A stretch of DNA of 64,000 nt, from the NCBI GenBank assembly GCA_037951105.1, contig JBAMJV010007495.1, positions 1 to 64,000 of the forward strand. The letters are read 5' to 3'. The DNA is from Echinarachnius parma (lineage: Eukaryota > Echinodermata > Echinoidea > Clypeasteroida > Echinarachniidae). A model generated the notes under the pieces. That model worked only from the letters and a program-made list of their open reading frames with translations, was not told where the DNA came from and did not search any database. The position numbers and the translations under genes are program-made. This document shows, in pieces, positions 25,001-33,500 of this stretch. The first letter of the stretch is position 1. The number at the start of each line of letters is the position of its first letter.

Positions 25001-25530
25001 CCCAGGGAGTTGAGAAAGTATGCAATATCATTGTGTGGGTTTGAACTGTACCTGATGACCATGGGTAATAATATTTGCGCTTAGAAACCCTGTATTAAGT
25101 GCGTTATAAATGCAAGTTATTATTATTATTATTATTAAAGGAAAATGTAAATGCATCATACAGGCTGGGTGCAAGTAAGATATATACCTGTTCATGTCTT
25201 CTTGAATAGCTATGTGTCTGTCCTATTTTCTTTATTGGCCTAGAACCTTAGTCTAGAGATAGTCATAGCTGTTGTAACATAAGTTCTGGTACAAGTTTTT
25301 ATTTGTCACTCTCTTCTATTTCAGATTCTCATAATCATGTTTTATACTCTCTTCTTTTTTATTTCTCCTACTTCTCCAGAACACACGTTTGGTACAAGTT
25401 TTAATTTGTCACTCTCTTCTATTTTATATTCTAATAATCATGTTTTATACTCTCTCTCTTCTGTTTGATTTTTTCCTAGTCGTTCTTCGAGAACTTCCCA
25501 GCCGTTGATGCCAATGTACTAGTGGACTGA
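12944..25530 (+). CDS. DNPEP: Aspartyl aminopeptidase, M18 family (14 coding exons, complete)
   Basis: Cytosolic metallo-aminopeptidase that removes N-terminal Asp or Glu from peptides; M18 enzymes form dodecamers with a dinuclear metal site. Exons: 12944-13046 (ATG 12965 after ACCACC), 14456-14544, 15494-15607, 16192-16326, 16697-16815, 17443-17533, 18613-18720, 19392-19469, 19984-20067, 20909-21066, 22562-22601, 23628-23729, 24377-24544 and 25480-25530 (TGA). All junctions are GT-AG and keep one frame, giving 472 aa, against about 475 in human. Metal and catalytic residues by family knowledge: His88 (GAHTDSP), Asp262 (PRLDN), Glu299/Glu300 (DNEE), Asp343 (SADMAHA) and His437 (MHSCRE), all present. 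There is no signal peptide. An acceptor just before the ATG shows that a 5' exon lies further upstream. Introns carry SINEs, MITEs and decayed copies of exons 3, 5, 7, 10, 12 and 13. Confidence 0.97.
13378..13938. mobile_element. Long foldback TTAA element, copy 2
   Basis: TTAAAGGACAATGAAATCC at the left and GGTTTCATTGCCCTTTAA at the right, with intact TTAA on both sides and 561 bp of long imperfect inverted arms. Strongly similar throughout to 2218-2804. It sits in DNPEP intron 1, inside an older GGTGGCC-type repeat. Confidence 0.85.
13950..14400. repeat. GGTGGCC repeat fragments and an AATGGGTTAA unit
   Basis: Repeated GGTGGCCTTATCTG, AGTGGCCATTGGCACC and AGGTGGCCATTGGCACC phrases belong to the GGCCC family. 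At 14118-14196 lies AACCCGTTGCTTACAGGAACC...GAATGGGTTAA, the inverted form of the repeat tandemly arrayed at 17577-17786. Confidence 0.5.
14456..14544 (+). CDS. DNPEP: DNPEP coding exon 2
   Basis: Completes the split Val codon and encodes [20 protein letters not shown], the conserved helix following SPSPYH. Donor AAGAAA|GTGAGT, phase 0. Confidence 0.95.
14681..14943. mobile_element. MITE, CACTCAAAAAAAGTTAAGGAT termini
   Basis: Terminal inverted repeats: ACTCAAAAAAAGTTAAGGAT and ATCCTTAACTTTTTTTGAGT, with TA-rich flanks. 263 bp, non-coding. The ends look Tc1/mariner-like. It lies in DNPEP intron 2. Confidence 0.8.
15494..15607 (+). CDS. DNPEP: DNPEP coding exon 3 (first metal-ligand His)
   Basis: Encodes [13 protein letters not shown]...[17 protein letters not shown]. 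His88 of GAHTDSP is the first metal ligand and Asp90 the associated acidic residue. Donor AGG|GTAAGT. A decayed copy of its 3' end lies about 280 bp downstream. Confidence 0.97.
15882..15925 (+). pseudogene. Ghost of DNPEP exon 3 (3' part)
   Basis: CATGATAAGGGCTCACATTG followed by ACAGTCCATG matches exon 3's CATGGTCGGTGCTCACACTG and ACAGCCCGTG with scattered substitutions, about 280 bp downstream of the true exon. It has no donor and is not part of the mRNA frame. Confidence 0.65.
16192..16326 (+). CDS. DNPEP: DNPEP coding exon 4
   Basis: 45 codons containing [17 protein letters not shown], a highly conserved M18 segment leading into the dimerisation domain. Bounded by CTGTCTTAG and GAG|GTACTA. 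Confidence 0.97.
16430..16550. repeat. T run then 19-base G run in a GGCAAGTAAA repeat
   Basis: TTTTTTTTTT followed by G at 16438-16456, then GCAAGTAAATATTC and CAGACAAGTAAAATTTGAAA. The composition and the T-then-G order match 17928-17952, inside another copy of the GGCCC family. Confidence 0.55.
16697..16815 (+). CDS. DNPEP: DNPEP coding exon 5
   Basis: Encodes [16 protein letters not shown], the family's R[IV]P.LAIHL motif, within the dimerisation domain. Phase 2 donor (GATAT|GTAAGT). Confidence 0.97.
16960..17010 (+). pseudogene. Ghost of DNPEP exon 5 (3' end)
   Basis: GATTTGCTCCCAACAAAAAA followed by ATAAATGTGTTAG corresponds to exon 5's GATTTGCTCCCAACAAAGAA, ACAGATATGTAAG and its donor, about 165 bp downstream of the functional copy. 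The donor GT is retained in modified form, but no acceptor-bounded exon remains. Confidence 0.7.
17443..17533 (+). CDS. DNPEP: DNPEP coding exon 6
   Basis: [16 protein letters not shown] corresponds to human VPILATAIQEELEKG. Completes Met180 and ends at ACG|GTTAGT, phase 0. Confidence 0.95.
17577..17790. repeat. Tandem repeat, about 79-bp unit, 2.7 copies
   Basis: Unit contains CTTGTTCCCTA, CCCCATAGAGTTAATACAGG and GGCAATGGGTTAA. A single copy of the same sequence near 60770-61230 has been split at its TTAA by the element at 60809-61190. Confidence 0.9.
17795..18040. repeat. GCTCGAAATTA/GGCCC family copy
   Basis: GTGCTTGAAATTAGCATAAG, then GCCCGCTGGCCCAGGGCCAC, a T9-G17 tract (to 17952), and GGGCCACAAGGC...TTAATTTCTAGCATT at the right. 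The inverted termini are weak but recognisable. Confidence 0.6.
18240..18430. repeat. ATT/ATC microsatellite
   Basis: Long imperfect array of ATT, ATC and AGT trinucleotides immediately before the ghost of exon 7. The intact exon copy is also preceded by a short ATT/ATG array (18533-18560), showing that the microsatellite was part of the duplicated unit. Confidence 0.9.
18463..18524 (+). pseudogene. Ghost of DNPEP exon 7 (5' part)
   Basis: CTCTGCTAAACCTTCTGCTG, AATGCACAG and then 37 bases of exon 7 (AGTGAGAAGTATTCCAACAT...) nearly identical to the functional copy at 18593-18652. It breaks off right after CTGGACCTGATG into TAG. The acceptor is intact; used, it would introduce a stop codon. 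It is the youngest ghost of the set. Confidence 0.9.
18613..18720 (+). CDS. DNPEP: DNPEP coding exon 7
   Basis: Encodes the [13 protein letters not shown] helix and [11 protein letters not shown], matching human [12 protein letters not shown] truncated tandem copy of its 5' part lies 127 bp upstream. Confidence 0.97.
19030..19370. repeat. Intronic tandem duplication, one copy split by a 92-bp element
   Basis: TTTGCAGATAGGGATGTATA...AAATTTAAG...GATGCAGTATCTGCTTTGGT at 19030-19150 is repeated at about 19182-19365. The second copy differs by a precise insertion at TTAA (19219-19310). Confidence 0.85.
19219..19310. mobile_element. 92-bp TTAA mini-element, copy 1
   Basis: TTAACTCCTTGAGTGCTAAG... 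to ...GTGTTAA, with GCTCGCATTTTTGCGAG as an internal palindrome. The neighbouring tandem unit has GAAATCCTTTAAATTTAAG at the same place, giving the empty site and proving the TTAA duplication. Other copies at 23089-23180 and 51109-51204. Confidence 0.85.
19392..19469 (+). CDS. DNPEP: DNPEP coding exon 8 (bridging Asp)
   Basis: [18 protein letters not shown] carries Asp262, the bridging metal ligand of the M18 site (P-R-L-D-N). Confidence 0.97.
19793..19866 (+). repeat. tRNA-like sequence, head of a tRNA-derived SINE
   Basis: Cloverleaf-like: an A-box-like GGCTCAGTTGGTAGAGCACC, then CCGGTCTAGCAGTCCGG (anticodon arm reading AGC, with an unpaired end), and a B-box GGTTCGAATCC; GCTTC and GAAGC could form the acceptor stem. 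The following sequence (TATTTCCTTCGCTCATTTTC) is shared with minus-strand relatives at about 43968-44053 and 45840-45930. A dispersed tRNA-derived family is therefore more likely than a functional tRNA-Ala gene. Confidence 0.65.
19984..20067 (+). CDS. DNPEP: DNPEP coding exon 9 (catalytic Glu)
   Basis: Ends in MLFDNEE, giving catalytic Glu299 and metal ligand Glu300. The start of the exon ([12 protein letters not shown]) is the variable loop. Confidence 0.97.
20113..20280. repeat. Truncated copy of the TTAAAGTGATCC element
   Basis: Starts TTAAAGTGATCCATTTAC and runs through GCTTCAATCATGTACCAATA, AGAGTGCTGTTTAC and GGTTTTATCACC, matching the left half of the element at 61380-61929. No right end was seen. 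Confidence 0.55.
20395..20482 (+). pseudogene. Ghost of DNPEP exon 10, oldest copy
   Basis: GTTGGTTCCACGAGTGCACA, then GGCAGCACATTCCCCTCTGG, CGAAATACATAATGCTTAGG and ATCTCTTCC align with exon 10's first half but with many substitutions. The preceding acceptor is lost (CTCAAG). Confidence 0.75.
20539..20660 (+). pseudogene. Ghost of DNPEP exon 10, best-preserved upstream copy
   Basis: After an intact acceptor (AAATCGTAG), the first 24 or so codons of exon 10 are nearly unchanged ([19 protein letters not shown]). The sequence then diverges at GGGGTCAACAGACC and reaches no proper donor. It could act as a decoy acceptor. Confidence 0.9.
20743..20850 (+). pseudogene. Ghost of DNPEP exon 10, third copy
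   Basis: CCTAG|ATTGGTTCCATGATTGCGCA, followed by a deletion within the AGTCCTCCCTGGCTG part, then GTACTTCATGCTCAGGATGT and GGACAGCAGACATCCTTC. Together with the other two ghosts and the real exon it makes a four-unit tandem array. Confidence 0.88.
20909..21066 (+). CDS. DNPEP: DNPEP coding exon 10
   Basis: Encodes [13 protein letters not shown] and the [13 protein letters not shown] segment with ligand Asp343. The intron just upstream contains three decayed copies of this exon's first half. Confidence 0.97.
21480..21830. repeat. GGCCC family copy with GGGCTCGACACTCA ends
   Basis: GGGCTCGACACTCACACTGG and GCCCGGGGCCAGTGAAA at the left; GGCCACTGAGAAAAAAGTTG and AGTGTGGAGCCCTG at the right, in inverted relation. 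It sits in DNPEP intron 10. Confidence 0.7.
21826..22262. repeat. Two-unit tandem duplication in DNPEP intron 10
   Basis: TCTGAATTCATTTCACCAAA...ATCCAAAATATT (unit 1, to about 22045) is repeated as TCTGAATTCATTTCACGAAA...ATCCAAACTATCC (unit 2), about 210 bp each and diverged. The last bases of unit 2 (ACATCCAAACTATCC) echo the 3' end of exon 10 (CCATCCAAACTATCC), so the unit may have included the exon end. Confidence 0.75.
22562..22601 (+). CDS. DNPEP: DNPEP coding exon 11 (micro-exon)
   Basis: Forty bases encoding [13 protein letters not shown], matching human DKHEENHRPLFHK. Frame continuity (phase 2 in, phase 0 out) supports both splice sites. Confidence 0.95.
22740..22925 (-). repeat. Dispersed repeat with ACAAGTGCAGGGTTTTGC end
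   Basis: Inverted relative to the copy at 53400-54620: shared phrases are AACAAAGCATCAAATGAAAG, CACAAGTACAGGGTTTTGCT and AAGCCGGTCACA. This uninterrupted copy serves as the empty site for the Helentron-like insertion in the other. Confidence 0.7.
23089..23180. mobile_element. 92-bp TTAA mini-element, copy 2
   Basis: TTAACTCCTATCGTGCCAAG at the left and CTGGCACGTTAAGAGTTAA at the right; same internal GCTCGCATTTTTGC and same length as copy 1. Confidence 0.85.
23394..23447 (+). pseudogene. Ghost of DNPEP exon 12 (5' part)
   Basis: AATGCAG|GGCCCTGTACTAAAGATC, AACAAAAACTAGCACTATGC: an intact acceptor and about 14 recognisable codons, with CAG changed to the stop TAG. The duplicated unit (about 23247-23450 versus 23470-23690) also includes the upstream TCACTATTGCACACAT intron sequence. 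Confidence 0.9.
23628..23729 (+). CDS. DNPEP: DNPEP coding exon 12
   Basis: [17 protein letters not shown]...EVPLQ matches human GPVIKVNSKQRYASNAV...VPLQ. A decayed copy of its first half sits about 230 bp upstream. Confidence 0.97.
24190..24275 (+). pseudogene. Ghost of DNPEP exon 13 (5' part)
   Basis: AACAG|GAGTTTGGTATGCGTTATG, ACATGCTGTGTAGAATTACA, ATAGGACCAACTCTAGCATC aligns with the functional exon 187 bp downstream, but with over a quarter of positions changed and an in-frame TAG. Confidence 0.82.
24377..24544 (+). CDS. DNPEP: DNPEP coding exon 13 (last metal-ligand His)
   Basis: [16 protein letters not shown] is the signature M18 segment, and SMHSCREMC gives ligand His437. Acceptor CATGAATAG; donor AAG|GTACCT. 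Confidence 0.97.
24600..24685. repeat. TTTG microsatellite
   Basis: About 17 TTTG units in DNPEP intron 13, with flanking imperfect GTTTGTT sequence. Confidence 0.95.
24802..25137 (+). mobile_element. tRNA-derived SINE with LINE-like tail
   Basis: tRNA-like head (GTGGCAAGATCGGTAGAGCG A-box; GAGTTCGAACCC B-box) followed by a conserved body (CTCCCCAGGGAGTTGAGAAA, TTGAACTGTACCTGATGACC) and an L2/CR1-like tail ending TTATAAATGCAAG and ATT repeats. Body and tail copies recur at 27470-27646 and 59500-59950. Confidence 0.8.
25480..25530 (+). CDS. DNPEP: DNPEP last coding exon
   Basis: Encodes [16 protein letters not shown] and TGA, corresponding to the family C-terminus (GFFELFP...LLVD). Possible poly-A signals downstream are AATAAA at about 26043 and AAATAAA at about 27887. 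Confidence 0.95.
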   Translation, partial: SFFENFPAVDANVLVD

Positions 25531-25648
25531 CCTTCACAAGCAGGAAACGGGAGTAAAGAGCTGCAAGGGAAGATGGTGTGATGCGGGAATTAATAGTTAA
25601 CCCTCTAAGTCCCATGTTAGATTGCAAGACTCCACTTTACCTATTTCA

Positions 25649-25895
25649 TGGCTCGTCACTAGCACTTGCCCTATTGCCCGGGGCAAGTAAAATTTTACGC
25701 CAGGCAAGTAACACATCATAAGTAGCCTAGTTTGGTTGCCCAATTGGGCAACTGAATTATTGGTCAACTACAAGAGACTAAAGTCATTCCTTACATGTAA
25801 ATCTCATCGTTGGGGCAAGTCAATTTTGAAAAGTTATCATTTTACTTGCGCAAAGGGACAAGTAGAGAAAAATGTTAGTGTGAAGGTTTGCCTAT
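25649..25895. repeat. GGCCC-family relative in the DNPEP 3' region
   Basis: GGCTCGTCACTAGCACTTGC, ATTGCCCGGGGCAAGTAAAA at the left and GACAAGTAGAGAAAAATG, TTAGTGTGAAGGTTTGCC at the right. It lies 120 bp after the stop codon, so it is probably within the 3' UTR. Confidence 0.6.
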
Positions 25896-26870
25896 TATCT
25901 TTGAAGAAGTTTACATGAATATCTTTATAGTCCTCTTCATCTACCATTTAGAAATGAATTTCAGCTTGGTTAAAAGTATATAACTATCTACTGTATACAA
26001 TTTATTTTACATGTGACTAATGTGTGCATTAGGGATAAAGTCAATAAATCTGATTCTATGAGAATTGTGCGTAGAGTTTAGCGTGGCATTTGGAGGTTTA
26101 AAGAAGGTATTTTGGTATAACATGCATTCTCTATAGATCTCCGGCCGAGTATCTTGGGTACCAGTCTTGAATAGGTTACCCCGTTCAAAACGGACTGGTT
26201 TTGCTATAAAAATGCGTTTTCCGTAGACCCGAGCCCGAGCATTTTCGGGACCAGTCCTGAATGGGTTAAAGTGACTGTGTTTTCATTTCTTTAGAGAGCA
26301 TTTAGTAATGCGCACAGAGCAGTTACATGTCTTCCATACAAGGTGGACTCAAAGTACGCAAGTGTGACACTCCTGTATGATTAGCTTAAACTTCATACAA
26401 AAGATATATAAATTACCAACATAAGTCAAAGCTTGTTTTTCCAGTCTAAATAGTTTCAACGTATGCAAGGTTGCCTGTATATTTCATGACCGTCTGATCG
26501 AATTTGTACAAATCCATGTAAAATAATATTTCTATCAGCATTTGAATAACTTGAAAAAGTGTGGTATATGAAATGTGCATTCATTACTATTTCTTTTGTT
26601 AGTGCCTCTGCCATGTAGTGTCTAAATTCATTTCCTAAATTAATTTGTAAAAGATGTGTGGATTTTTTCTTTCTTATTGCAATATAATTTGAAGTGTTGG
26701 CCCTGAAGTAAAAGTATGCTAGAATTGTAACAATGCCTGTCTCTTGCTGCCCGAAAGGGCAAGGAAAATAGAGACATTTTGAATGATGGCCTAAAACCTG
26801 AAGTGAGTGTCCCCAGCAAAAGAAAAATAGGCTAATGTCTGTTAATTTAGATTTTGCCCAGTAAGGCAAG

Positions 26871-27322
26871 TTAAAGGACCTAAAGAATACAACGTACTTT
26901 GACATTTATTTCATAGTTGATGACTTGAAACATAGGTCTGCCGAAGAAAAATCCATGTAAATAAACACAGTAGTGATTTGAGACTAGTTTTCTGATGCCA
27001 AATCTCACTTAGCAGCCAGTTTACGCCCCACCCACATTTAGCGTCCGGAATCTGCAGCGTGATCGACATGTGATTGACAGTTCATTGACTTACGTCATGA
27101 CGCGTCATCTACAGAATTTAGTTCATTAGTCCTTTCTTTAGATGACGTCACATTTTGGCGATTTAAAAGGGGCGTTCCCAGGACAATTAGATATTTACTA
27201 ATTACCCCAAAATTGATTAATTTCATGAGAAATGACTGCCAAATTATTTTTCTTCTGAAAAAATTACATACAAAGAGCCGAATTGTGAAAATTGGGCCAT
27301 CTAGACGCTGTAGGTCCTTTAA
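26871..27322. mobile_element. TTAA MITE, AGGACCTA termini
   Basis: TTAAAGGACCTAAAG at the left is matched by CTGTAGGTCCTTTAA at the right; 452 bp, non-coding, TTAA at both ends. Confidence 0.75.
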
Positions 27323-27469
27323 ATTTGACATTTATAACATCATGATGGCCCTTTTATTCCTTTGTTGTTGTTTTGTTTAACCTTGATATAACATGGTTTA
27401 TTTGCTGGTCCAAACTCTTTATACTCCTTTCAGGTTTTTTTAAAAACCCTAATATAATAAGATCTGTGA

Positions 27470-27646
27470 TATTGGCTAGATATTGGCTAGTATGCTCCTC
27501 AGGGAGTTGAGAAATTACACAATATCATTGTGTGGGTTTGAACTGTACCTGATGACCTCGGGTAATGATAATAATTTGCGCTTAGAAACCCTGTATAAGT
27601 ATAAGCGCTATATAAATGCAAGCTATTATTATTATTATTATAATAA
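27470..27646 (+). mobile_element. 5'-truncated SINE body and tail
   Basis: TATTGGCTAGTATGCTCCTC, AGGGAGTTGAGAAATTACAC, GCGCTATATAAATGCAAGC and an ATT array, aligning with 24975-25137. The tRNA-like head is missing. Confidence 0.8.
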
Positions 27647-28289
27647 GGCAATGTTCATGGTCCCAAGGACCTTGTTATAACAAGGTCTCACTTTATTTAG
27701 CCAGCTTTTCTACTGTCTAGAAGAAGTGGTACAAATTTTTGGAAAAGTTTGTAAATGTTGTAATCTAGTACTATTATGCTTTCTGATTGAATGTACATGT
27801 ACATTTGTATATCTCAAAATTTTCGAATGTAAGCAATGTTAATCAACATAATGAATTGTTGAAAACTTTTGTTGTTGAATTTGCAAAATAAACTGATTTT
27901 CTGACATAACGCTGTCTATTAATAAGAATACATTATTCTTGCATAATTTAATTGTATTTAAATTATACCTGAGTGTATGCATGGGGTTGTTTTCATGTGC
28001 GTGTGTTTGTTTGGGTTTTTAAAACTACACAACTGAGGACTTAGCAGAAAGAAAATGTCTTAGAACAGTTAATTAGCCATGGGGGGTTGCATAATAGTTC
28101 TTGATTTTAAATAATAAACATTTGTCTTAGGTTTCAGGGGATTACAAACGATAGTAGTACATTTTAGACCACTATATATTTTTTCCCAGTAACATAGTTT
28201 GCTGGATGGCATCCTCACAAATCCTATCACCTTGCTATAAAAACAGTATTTTTAAAAATGATTTAAAAAAAAACACATTTTTATTGTGA

Positions 28290-28632
28290 TAATGTGTATG
28301 ATGGTGATGAATATGATGATGATGATGATGATGGGGATGACGATGGTGATGATGATGATGATGTTGATGATAATGGTGATGATAATGATGGGTGGTGATG
28401 ATGATGATGATGGGGATGACGATGGTGATGATGATGATGATGATGGGTGGTGATGATGATGATGATGATAAAGGTGATGATAATGATGGGTGGTGATGAT
28501 GGTGAAAATGAAGATGATGATATGATGGTGATGAAGATGATAATGAAGGCGATAATGGTGGTGATGCCTGTAGATGATGATGATGATGATAATGATGGTG
28601 GTCATGTAGAAAATGATGATTTGGATGCATTT
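28290..28632. repeat. ATG (GATGAT) microsatellite
   Basis: Over 300 bp of imperfect GAT/ATG units with larger-order GGGTGGTGATGATG duplications. His-rich, Ile-rich and Met/Asp-rich frames arise on both strands and are artefacts. Confidence 0.97.
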
Positions 28633-28639
28633 ATGCATT

Positions 28640-29930
28640 TCCGCTGCCTATTCAATTTTTGAAAGGTAATTCACATTCAAATTAGAGGCGCTACTCAACA
28701 AAGGATCTTGTTACCTTTTTAGTCATATAGAGGTATTTTTTTATTAGATGCAAATCTCATAGGAACAATATAAGTCTGGCCATCGGGGGCAATCGCCATC
28801 TAGATTATACTTTTATACTTCATACTATTTGGGCCTATTATTTCATAATAGGCCTGGGCAAACTCAATTTAATTGTTTTGTATAAATAAGTATAATCCAC
28901 ATAATACATTTCATTTACGAAGGAAAAGCGATCAGGTAATTTGTTATGAAATGTTTTTCTTCTTTTTTTACTATGTGATACAATTTTTAAAAGGGTGATA
29001 ATCTGACACTAACAGTTAGTTCCCTACTAACTTACACAGTAATTTTGTTTTCTACAGCAATATATTGAAAGTTATGGGATTATTTACGACTTAAAAACAA
29101 GGACCAAATTCCAAAAACAAAACAAGTTTAAGGTTACGGGGTGTGGTCCTCATCAACATCCTGATAATAGGTAAAGTTCGTTCATGTTTCTTGGTAATCT
29201 ACCCGTATATAATTGAGTGCACGATGACTCACCATAGCGGTTCAACCTACATAATGTACTAGTGTAACTATAATTTGCACAATGCTGAAATGACAGAAGA
29301 CTACTTTCCTGCTAAATTTCGGGGTGCTAAAAATGCTAAATCATTGCAGTGCTAAAAACCCACAACCCATAGATTTAGTTTTATTTCACATGAAAAATAA
29401 TAATGATGTAGTGAGATGTCATAGAAAATATACAAAATTAAAAAGCATAAATTACCTGATAAGCTAACATGACAAAACACAATGCCTAATAATGAGGACA
29501 AACATTATAATACCACAGAAAAGGATTTTTCTTATTATTAGTTGAAAAGAAAACTGAGCGTTTTGACCAAATATGAATAGCCTATATCTAACTGTACATC
29601 GTTATTTTCAGGCTATTACGGAATTCCAGAGAAATAAAGGAACCACAAGAGTACCTTCCAAATTCAAATACCCTGCAATAATAGAGTTTTAAGAGTTTAC
29701 TTATTATTTTGGTTGGTGAAACGATAATTTATATTATCTTCACCAACTTGTGAACATTGAAATTCTCTAAGAATACAATAAATTTAGCCCATATTCAATC
29801 ATAAACAAAACAAGAGACAACGGACAAAACCAGATTGTGTTGATAGAAACAATTAGTTTTCATATTTTTGTAAATAGTGGAGAAGAGGCATTTATTCTGA
29901 TCAAGTGGTCAGGGGTCTGTTCTATGTAAT
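28640..29930. other. Intergenic, nothing assignable
   Basis: AT-rich DNA between DNPEP and ADAM10. No exon, RNA gene or complete element could be supported; a short inverted pair (ACGATAATTTATATTATC at about 29720) is the only structure. Confidence 0.4.
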
Positions 29931-29939
29931 CGGCCGGAT

Positions 29940-30215
29940 GGGGGGGGGGGGGGGGGCATCGATATACGTTGGGGGGAGGGGGGCGTCGCCAACATTTTTT
30001 GAGACCGAGGCCGAGACTGCTGGTTAAGGGGGGTTATGATTGGTTATGATGGTCGATACCGATAGTAGTGCATGGACTCAAGACCCGTTAAAAATGGACC
30101 CGAGTCCTGTAAAAAGTGTACTGACAAAAACTAAAGGGTGTTTGAACACCCCCTTTGGCCCCAAAACAGTCATTTTTTCAAAGGGGGGTGTTTGAACCCC
30201 CCCCCCCCCCCCGCC
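29940..30215. repeat. G- and C-run repeat upstream of ADAM10
   Basis: G17 at 29940-29956, further GGGGGGAGGGGGG, and at the other end GTTTGAAC followed by C16 (30197-30212) and GCCCCCCTGGG. The two ends are in inverted orientation, so the unit may be one element with homopolymer termini. Confidence 0.5.
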
Positions 30216-30537
30216 CCCCTGGGTACGCCTAGCTAGGCTATGCAACCAACCAACCAACCAAGCGTTCTGCTATAAATTTAACTACCCCATCAACGAGCGG
30301 ACAGGGGTAAATTGTTTTTTAGATAGCTTGACGAAAGTGCGTTTACAACGGGTTGTGCTATATCATCCACTTAGCACTATATTCTCGCATCAGCTGCAGC
30401 ACTAATTTAGTACACAACAACCCATCCATTTACATTGTATGTCCGGGAAACTTCCGCCTAATATTTCAAGCCTGCAGTGCTACGAGCTACGAGTTGTGTG
30501 CATTTTATATGGTTATTTTCATACATTATCTTTCGAC

Positions 30538-30586
30538 ATGATTTTAAGGATTACTTCTCTTCTTGCCCTGCTGTTGGGTGTAACAC
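30538..30586 (+). CDS. ADAM10: ADAM10 exon 1 (signal peptide)
   Basis: ATG 30538 in TTCGACATGA; 16 codons of hydrophobic signal sequence to ACAC|GTGAGT, phase 1. The one leftover base joins exon 2 to make a His codon followed by [11 protein letters not shown], so the 11.6-kb first intron keeps the frame. Another in-frame ATG upstream is not supported by family length. Confidence 0.8.
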
Positions 30587-33500
30587 GTGAGTATAAAAGT
30601 AGACTAAATATGTATTTGAAACTTGTGTAGATTTATAGTAATTTTGTCTTTCATCTAGCTGAAAGTGCATGAAACTGCATTGTAACAACAGTGTAAGTGT
30701 ACCGTTCGTAACTATATATATGGTTATGATTCAGTTTCAGTAACAATGTAATCACAAGTCACAACATTCAACATATTCATCATCATCATCAATTAGTCTA
30801 TAAATAATAAACGTAGAGCTAGTCATATCTAGACAGATTCATGAATGCAGTGATAGTATTAGTACATTTTAGAAATTGTTGTACAAAGTCTAACTTATTT
30901 CAAACATATCTGATTATATTAATAATTATAATGCATGTTTATTAATTATTTAAAGGCATATATGCGTGGGTTATAAAGGGTAGTCAGCAAATTCCAACTC
31001 GACTCCACCGTAATCTCTCGAGGTAAACTCAAGATATATGTTGGATCGATCGAAGAGAGGTGCTTCAAAATATCTGAACAAAGGCCTTCTTATGAAATTG
31101 CATGCAGCAAACAAATTTCTCACGCTGTCACCTAGCCATCAATCGGCGGCACTTTGAAGTCGGTTGCGGTTAAGCGTGTTACGTGATATTTTCGCTCGTA
31201 AACATCTCCGAACGTGACTATTTTTAATGCATTTTTGACTCGGGTATTCGGAAGCGGGGAAGTTTGCGATCGCTACTTATAACTGAGCCAATGGGGATTA
31301 CGTACCGTGCGTAAAAGTGCGCAAGATGGATCCACGCATCTAATAACCCACGCATATATGCCTTTAAGCGCCAAACTTTGTACATCATCGCTCTACGCTC
31401 CCTCACTCAGTTTTAACTTGGCCTAATAAATGCAATGTGGGTTTTAATTTCTTTTTATGGTTCTGTTTATGTAGTATGTGTTTTGTTTATTTTTTTAGCT
31501 GGTGGTGAGTTGCATGATGGGTGTCTAAAATGTCTGAGAAATTTAGATTTTGGCATTCTCTTCGAAGACGTGCCCACGACTTGGTAGCATGACTAAAACT
31601 AAAGAACCCATGTTCTATGCAATTTGTATGCGCTTTGGTTCATTTAGTCATGCATGCCAAGTCGTGGCCACGTCTTTGAAGAGAATGCCTAGATTTTCAT
31701 AACATAAAATTGAACAATATTGCTAAATTTACCCAAATGGGCATGCATCTGAAGTTCCAAACATAATTATAAACAAAAACATATAAGCATACTTGTTCGT
31801 TTTTGCCTTGTTTGGCCATTTTTGGATGCCACGTCCCGGCCACCAAATGCAGAAGCCTGTTTCGGGCCTCTCAAATTTTAGAAGCTGTGATACAATTATA
31901 ATTGTATACATCTCTAGTCTGTAGAATTTGAAATTTACTGTCGAGTATATCTGTAACTATACAGGGTGGCCAAAAAAAAACGGAACAGGGCACTTCCCAA
32001 AATAAAGTAACAAAATGAACACGTCCATCAGATATGTGGTCCTTTCCAACGAACAACGATACCAAGAAAAGTAATTTTGGACGTGTAGTATTTGTTTTAG
32101 GGCGCTTTGAGTGAGACCATATGTCAGGTTCCTATTTTTGTCAATTTTTTACCAAGTCAGTGTCTGATAAATGAGACTTACTGCCCGTCATACTATTGAC
32201 CAATTATGCCCATTCTCTCGGCACCACTCGGCACACAGCTGAATGCACACTAACAATGGTGCGCGGAATACTCGCGTGTTCAATGGTATGTCGGGCAGTA
32301 AGTCTCATTTATCAGGCACTGACTTGGTAAAAATAAAATTGACAAAAAATGGAACCTGACATGGTGTTACTCACAGCGCCCTAAAACAAAAACTACTCAA
32401 CCAAAATGACTGTTCTTGGTATCATTTTTCATTGCAAAAGACACTCTATCCTATGGATCTAATCATTTTGTTAATTTATTTTGGGAAGTGCCCCGTTCCG
32501 TTTTTTTTTGGCCACCCTGTATAGTATGACTAAAAACACTTCCTGTAACTACAAGTCTGCAACACCCCAAATCGGCCCACTTCAAACAAATTTATAAACG
32601 AGCGTGAAATATTTGGTTCCACAACTAATATTGTTATTTTAAGTGATCCATTAACTTTATTTTTCCCCAAATGTAATATGTTTCAGACTTCAAACATTCT
32701 TGAGAATGAAATGTGAAAATTTCATAGAAAAAGAATAAAGTTTACTTTAACGCTTGCTGATCACGATCCGATCATACATGTTCGGACCGTTTTTGCCGAT
32801 TTCCGATCATGCAGAAAAATCGGAAGATCGGATCGGCAAAAAAAAAAATCTGTTTTTTTTCTTTGGAACTGATTACCTCTCCTTTTACAAAATTACTCGC
32901 GCCGATTCTGAGCTTAGTCCCATGTGATTCTGAAAGGTTACGCCAAATTAATCACATGGGACTAAGCTCAGAATCGGCGTGAGTAATTTTGTAAAAGAAG
33001 AGGTAATCAGTTTGAAATTAAAGCATACCCGTACAAGATTACCTTGGGCTTATTAATATGGATATATGTTGCTTTGGTATTCATTTATATTCCCAAAATG
33101 TGTTTTTTGGGGATCATTTTCCAAAGAAAAAAAACACGATATTTCTTTTTTTTTTTTTTAATTATATTTTTTAGCCAATCATATCCGATCCGATCTGCGA
33201 TCCGATTTCGATGATCAATCAAATTTTGCCGATCCGATCAATCGATCCGATCATCAAGGTCAGTTACAGCACTAGTTTACTTTAGTGCTGTAACCGATCA
33301 TCGGATCGGAATTCGATCACGATCCGATCATGCCATGATCGGATTGAAATGCTGATTTTAGCTGATTTCAGTCCCATGTGCTTAATTTGGCGTAACCTTT
33401 CAGAATCGCCGCAAGTAATTTTGTAAAAGTAGAGTTAATCAGTTTGAAATGAAAGCATACCTCGGCATACAAGATTACCTTGGGCTTATTCATATGGATA

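Noticed and set aside
28235-28662. His-rich, Ile-rich and Met/Asp-rich ORFs on both strands
   Set aside because: All come from the GATGAT microsatellite.
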